Assembly: GCA_023134755.1 (NCBI GenBank)
Contig: JAGLUM010000306.1
Coordinates: forward strand, 1-8,755
Direction: 5' to 3'
Length of the DNA: 8,755 nt
Source of the DNA: Fidelibacterota bacterium
GTDB taxonomy: Bacteria; Fidelibacterota; Fidelibacteria; Fidelibacterales; Fidelibacteraceae
The translations under genes and the position numbers were made by a program. The notes under the pieces are model-generated. The model saw only the letters and a program-made list of their open reading frames with translations. It was not told the origin of the DNA and did no database searches. Positions 4,906 through 8,755 of this stretch are shown here, piece after piece (position 1 is the first letter of the stretch; each line of letters starts with the position of its first letter).

Positions 4906-7248
4906 TTAATCGCGCAATTTTACGTAAGTAACACCCACACCGCCATGTTCTGGTGGAGCAAATTTATATTCAAGAACGCGTGGATCTTCTGATAAAAAAT
5001 CATGAATTACTTTTTGTAAAATCCCATGACCGGTACCATGCAGGATCTCCAGACTGTTTAATCCAGATAGAACAGCATTGTCAATAAACTTGTCCGTTTC
5101 TGCAAGGGCTTCTTCCGCGCGCTTTCCGCGAAGATCCAGATGATAGCTGCTGCCGGTAGTGGAGTGTGTTACTGTAGTAGAAGTTTTTTGTTTTAGGTTT
5201 CTCGCCGGTTCCAGCCAATCCGCCTGAAGGCGTAAGCGTGAACCATCAATATCCACCCATATCTTTTTTGTTTTCTGATTGATCTCAAGAATTGTCCCGT
5301 TTTGCCCCATGCTGGTAACATATACGGACATCCTGATTTTTAGGTCTTCGAAACGCAAAGGAAGGAAATGATCTTCTGCTTTGCTTTGTGCCTTTTCACG
5401 CAGTACATTCTGCACGTTACGAAAGGTGCTTTGCGCTTCTTTGATAGTACTTTTTCCTGCCTGTTGTTCCCGAATTTCGCGGATACTGGCTTCCAATTCT
5501 TTGCGAAGATTCGCGACCATATTTTCCGCGCGTTTTACAGCATCTTTTTCCGCACGCTTAAATTTCTGGTCGATATCCTTTTTTGTGTTATTAATGTGAT
5601 GTAATTTTTCAAAATATTCTTTTTCTTTTTGTTTAGTCTCTTTTAGCTGAAGATCGTAACGGGTAATCTTGCGCTGCAGATCCACAATAAGCCGCTCTAG
5701 CTTTTCACGTTGTTTGCCTACGCGTTTTCGGGCGCGTTGGATCACCTCATCATGTAATTTATAACGTTTTGCGATCTCAATAGCATAGGAACTGCCGGGA
5801 ATACCCGGAATGAACTCATAGCTTGGTTCAAGACTACGGTCATTAAAACTCATGCTCCCGTTTTCAAACAGCGGGTTTTCAAATGCCAGGGTTTTTAATG
5901 CTCCGTGGTGGGTAGTGGAAATCACGGTAGTGCCACGTTGGCTTAAGACATGTAATATACCTTCTGCCAGTGCTGCGCCTTCATCCGGATCAGTGCCGGT
6001 TCCCAACTCATCAATTAATACTAAACTTTTTGATGTAGCTTCTTCTATAATGTTTTTCAAGGATAGAATATGTGATGAAAAAGTTGATAATCCGCCGTCA
6101 ATGGACTGCCCGTCGCCAATATCAACAAAAACGCGGTCAAACTCTGGAAGCAATGAAGAAGCTTCCGCGGGAATCAACATGCCTGCCTGGTTCATCACGG
6201 CAAGCAGACCTATAGTTTTCAGGGTTACGGTTTTACCGCCGGCATTTGGACCTGTAATAATAATACCACATTTATCTTCCGGCAGAGTAAGGTTCAAGGG
6301 AACAGGCTCTCGGATAAAATGCAATTCAAGATTACTGCCGTTTTTTATCCGAAGGGATTTTTCCGAGAATTCAGGTTTATCACATCGGTATTGTACCGCC
6401 ATGCGTCCCTTAGCTTGTAAAAAATCAAAATATTCCATAATGTCAATCAGGAATTCAACTGCGGGGAGAAGAACCCTAACTTTGTCTGTTATTTCCAATA
6501 ATATTCGTCTGATCTCGGCCCGTTCCGCCTGTCTGGCCTGGTACAGTTCGTTGTTCATTTCTACAATAACCATAGGTTCTACATAGACGGTCTGTCCGGT
6601 TTGTGACTGATCATGGATAATACCGGGTGCTTTAGCTTTACGTGAGGCCCGGATAGGGATAACGTGTCTGCCATTACGAAAGGCAACAGCATCTCCCGTG
6701 GCAATAGATCCCTCAAGCCACTGCGCGGCAATACCATTTACTTTTGAGCGAATAGACGTTTCAATTTTTTCAATTTTACGTCGCAGACTACGCAAGGCAG
6801 GAGATGCGCTGTCTGCTATTTGCCGTTCGGAATTGAACAGAACAAAAATTGATTTTTCCAGAACTTCGAGATCATTATTATATTGTTTGATAATTTTTTT
6901 TAATGCAGGATATTTCCCTTCGCGGGATTGAAAATACCGATGTGTCTGCCGCCCGTGCTGTAAAATTTCAGCAAAGACCCATAGTTCTTCTTCATTCAGC
7001 AAGGTTCCCTTAACAGATGTTTTTTTTATAACAGAAATTTGCGAAGGAAAACCTAAAAGCGGTAAGGGGGTATCCAATGCAAGCAGATCCCGCATTTCCA
7101 ACGTAAGGGTTTGCTCATGTTCATATACATTGCGGGGCAAAAAAGAAGTGCACTGTTGCGCCAACAATTTTCCGTTTTCTGTGGCAGTATATCCGGCAAG
7201 TTTTTCACGGACAAGCTCAAATCCAAGTTGTTGATACAATGTTTTCAT
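4906..7248 (-). CDS. mutS2: MutS2 family ATPase with Smr nuclease domain
   Basis: At 780 residues this is a full-length MutS2. The N-terminal part (about 1-300) is the helical core/lever region without the mismatch-recognition domain of MutS1. The ABC-type ATPase follows: Walker A GPNAGGKT at 333-340, signature region DGGLSTFSSH at 384-393, Walker B LVLIDELGTGTDPDEG at 409-424, and the His switch STTHH at 444-448. A long charged coiled coil (about 505-600) leads to a KOW-like segment (about 635-680) and the C-terminal Smr domain (704-780), with LDLRG at 704-708 and HGTGHG at 737-742. MutS2 proteins suppress recombination in some bacteria and resolve collided ribosomes in Bacillus; they are not mismatch-repair proteins. 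The ATG at 7248 has AGGA (7253-7256) four bases upstream. It starts 13 bases after the priA stop, so the two genes are probably co-transcribed. Confidence 0.95.
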   Translation of the reverse strand: MKTLYQQLGFELVREKLAGYTATENGKLLAQQCTSFLPRNVYEHEQTLTLEMRDLLALDTPLPLLGFPSQISVIKKTSVKGTLLNEEELWVFAEILQHGRQTHRYFQSREGKYPALKKIIKQYNNDLEVLEKSIFVLFNSERQIADSASPALRSLRRKIEKIETSIRSKVNGIAAQWLEGSIATGDAVAFRNGRHVIPIRASRKAKAPGIIHDQSQTGQTVYVEPMVIVEMNNELYQARQAERAEIRRILLEITDKVRVLLPAVEFLIDIMEYFDFLQAKGRMAVQYRCDKPEFSEKSLRIKNGSNLELHFIREPVPLNLTLPEDKCGIIITGPNAGGKTVTLKTIGLLAVMNQAGMLIPAEASSLLPEFDRVFVDIGDGQSIDGGLSTFSSHILSLKNIIEEATSKSLVLIDELGTGTDPDEGAALAEGILHVLSQRGTTVISTTHHGALKTLAFENPLFENGSMSFNDRSLEPSYEFIPGIPGSSYAIEIAKRYKLHDEVIQRARKRVGKQREKLERLIVDLQRKITRYDLQLKETKQKEKEYFEKLHHINNTKKDIDQKFKRAEKDAVKRAENMVANLRKELEASIREIREQQAGKSTIKEAQSTFRNVQNVLREKAQSKAEDHFLPLRFEDLKIRMSVYVTSMGQNGTILEINQKTKKIWVDIDGSRLRLQADWLEPARNLKQKTSTTVTHSTTGSSYHLDLRGKRAEEALAETDKFIDNAVLSGLNSLEILHGTGHGILQKVIHDFLSEDPRVLEYKFAPPEHGGVGVTYVKLRD

Positions 7249-7261
7249 ATTGTCCTATTAT

Positions 7262-8755
7262 TTACATCAAAGAAACGGGGTCACGATTAATGATTACCCG
7301 CACCTGTTTTTCATTCTGTTTAACATTTTTTAATATACCCATTAGGATAGATGCAGTTCGATTTCCGTTAGGATCATGTTTGCGTCCGGCTTTTATTAAA
7401 ATTTGCCAGCGTGTTTTATTTTTAATACGTTCAATTGGAGCGGGAGCAGGACCCAGACAATTCTCGCGCGGCAGTTTTGAAGTCAGCGAACGAAAAATGC
7501 GGGTTGCCGCGCCTTCCACTTCCTGCGGTTTATTTCCGCTGATTCGGATAAGAAATAAGCGACTGAAAGGAGGATAATGTAATGTTTTTCGTTGATATAA
7601 TTCCAGATTATAAAAAGCCCGAAGTTCTAATTGCGAGGCCATTTGGATAAGCGGTTCTTCAGGAGAAAAGGTTTGAATATAAACCTCACCGGGGTACTGC
7701 CCGCGTCCGCTGCGCCCGCTTACCTGATAAATAAGATGAAACAGGCGTTCTCCAGCACGGTAATCCGGAATACCGATTCCTGTGTCCGCATTGATAATTC
7801 CCACCATGGTTACATTGGGAAAATCTAAACCTTTTGCGATCATCTGTGTCCCCAACAATATATCATGTTTCTGCTGTTCGAATTCAGTTAGGATCCGTAC
7901 ATGTGCATGCCGGGTACGGGTAGTATCCATATCCATGCGTGCAATACGAGCCTGTGGAAATAAGGTTTGAAGTTCCTCTTCAATTTTTTGTGTTCCGCTT
8001 CCGGCGGGTTTAAGAGTATTGCTTTGGCAGTGGGGACAGGTTCTTGTTACCGGATACGTTGCATTGCATACATGACACATCAATTTATCCAGACGCTTAT
8101 GGTAGGTTAACGACACACTGCATTTGGGACACTGCAATACCTGTTGGCATTCCTGGCAGATATAAACGGTATTGAACCCCCGCCGATTTTGTAGAATAAT
8201 AGCCTGTTTTCCGTTTTCAATGGTATGGTAGAGGGCTTCCAGCATGGGTTCGCTAAACAATCCCTTACGGGGTGTATTTGTCATATCAATAAGTGATACC
8301 TTGGGTAATTGTGCCCCACCAAAGCGGGTGGTTAATTCCAGTCGCTTGTAACGTTGCAACGCGGATAAATAATAGGATTCCAGGCTGGGAGTAGCGGAGC
8401 CCAATATAACAGGAACATTGAGAATATGCGCATACATTACGGCCGCATCGCGGGCATGATATCGTGGGGTTTGGTCATCCTGTTTGTAAGATGCTTCCTG
8501 CTCTTCATCCACAACAATCATTCCAATATCCGGAAGAGGAGCAAAGAGTGCTGAACGCGCGCCGACTACAACACGTATTGTTCCGCGCAGCATCTGATTC
8601 CATGTCCAGAGCCGCTCAGCATCCGTCATCTGGCTGTGCCAGATCGCCACTTTGTCGCCAAAGGTAGAGCGGAACCGTGCCGCAATTTGCGGGGTAATGG
8701 CAATTTCAGGCACCAGGATCAGAACGCTTTTATTGGCTTCCAACTGACGCCGTGT
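7262..8755 (-). CDS. priA: Primosomal helicase PriA, C-terminal part
   Basis: The frame runs off the right edge; the TTG at 8743 is only an internal codon. The DNA-binding domain and Walker A motif are outside the window. Numbering from codon 8743, visible parts are: LVPEIAITPQ (10-19, motif Ia), the Walker B/DEAH-box position VVDEEQ (77-82), GSATPS (115-120, motif III), QNRRGFN (185-191), GTQMIAKGLDFPNV (298-311, motif V) and QVSGRSGRG (340-348, motif VI). The two-zinc insert has eight cysteines (196, 199, 205, 208, 223, 226, 236, 239) with spacing identical to E. coli PriA. The C-terminus INRDPVSLM is the family's normal ending, so the 3' end is intact. PriA reloads the replicative helicase at stalled or broken forks. 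The box reads DEEQ where PriA normally has DEEH. It leads the mutS2 gene by 13 bases. Confidence 0.96.
   Translation of the reverse strand, partial: TRRQLEANKSVLILVPEIAITPQIAARFRSTFGDKVAIWHSQMTDAERLWTWNQMLRGTIRVVVGARSALFAPLPDIGMIVVDEEQEASYKQDDQTPRYHARDAAVMYAHILNVPVILGSATPSLESYYLSALQRYKRLELTTRFGGAQLPKVSLIDMTNTPRKGLFSEPMLEALYHTIENGKQAIILQNRRGFNTVYICQECQQVLQCPKCSVSLTYHKRLDKLMCHVCNATYPVTRTCPHCQSNTLKPAGSGTQKIEEELQTLFPQARIARMDMDTTRTRHAHVRILTEFEQQKHDILLGTQMIAKGLDFPNVTMVGIINADTGIGIPDYRAGERLFHLIYQVSGRSGRGQYPGEVYIQTFSPEEPLIQMASQLELRAFYNLELYQRKTLHYPPFSRLFLIRISGNKPQEVEGAATRIFRSLTSKLPRENCLGPAPAPIERIKNKTRWQILIKAGRKHDPNGNRTASILMGILKNVKQNEKQVRVIINRDPVSLM

Noticed and set aside
5160..5340. Smr domain HGTGHG and LDLRG as unusual variants
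   Set aside because: LDLRG is the normal form in MutS2 proteins, and HGTGxG variants are within the family's range, so nothing abnormal is claimed.
5852..6586. Long plus-strand open frame (244 codons) inside the mutS2 region
   Set aside because: It lies entirely antisense to the ATPase part of mutS2, whose motifs are unambiguous. Its translation has no recognisable domain and is a by-product of mutS2 codon use.
7239..7577. Plus-strand open frame spanning the priA-mutS2 junction
   Set aside because: Antisense to the intact priA C-terminus and lacking any recognisable motif.
8741..8743. TTG at 8743 as the start of priA
   Set aside because: It falls just before motif Ia; the Walker A motif and DNA-binding domain must lie upstream, so the gene is simply cut by the window.

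Overview
The window is a stretch of ordinary bacterial chromosome, moderately AT-rich and gene-dense. It has two converging blocks: six plus-strand genes on the left (1-3585) and three minus-strand genes on the right (3654-8755). The blocks meet at a strong hairpin with A and T tracts that can terminate transcription from both sides. The genes at both edges are cut by the window: a class III nucleotide cyclase at the left and PriA at the right. I see no mobile elements, CRISPR arrays, tRNA or rRNA genes.

The organism cannot be named from this sequence. Two exported Spy/CpxP-like proteins with Sec signal peptides suggest a diderm (Gram-negative) cell. A stand-alone flavodiiron protein suggests an anaerobe or microaerophile. 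The first Spy-like protein has a motif resembling small exported proteins found beside ECF sigma genes in Bacteroidetes-like bacteria. A cyclase with this kind of C-terminal tail is common in spirochaetes and several other lineages. My tentative guess is an anaerobic member of the FCB group or a spirochaete-like lineage, at low confidence.

Left block. The tail of an adenylate/guanylate cyclase is followed after 13 bases by rmuC, a DNA-maintenance protein with a membrane anchor and coiled coil. After a 67-base gap with an ECF-like promoter candidate comes a tight four-gene unit: an ECF sigma factor, an overlapping (ATGA) membrane anti-sigma factor with a zinc-type HxxxCxxC motif, and two small exported Spy/CpxP-like proteins. 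The likely logic is an envelope-stress circuit. The anti-sigma factor holds the sigma factor at the membrane, stress releases it, and it then drives its own operon, including the two periplasmic proteins that may act as chaperones or sensors.

Right block, in transcription order: priA (replication restart helicase, C-terminal part), mutS2 (start 13 bases after the priA stop, probably one transcript), then fprA (flavodiiron O2/NO reductase). The fprA gene follows a 64-base gap holding a candidate promoter overlapped by a GATAC-N4-GTATC inverted repeat, so it may be regulated separately. PriA, MutS2 and, on the other strand, RmuC all concern DNA maintenance, but they are common housekeeping genes. 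The most interesting part of the window is the sigma/anti-sigma/Spy operon. It is a recognisable type of system rather than an entirely new one.
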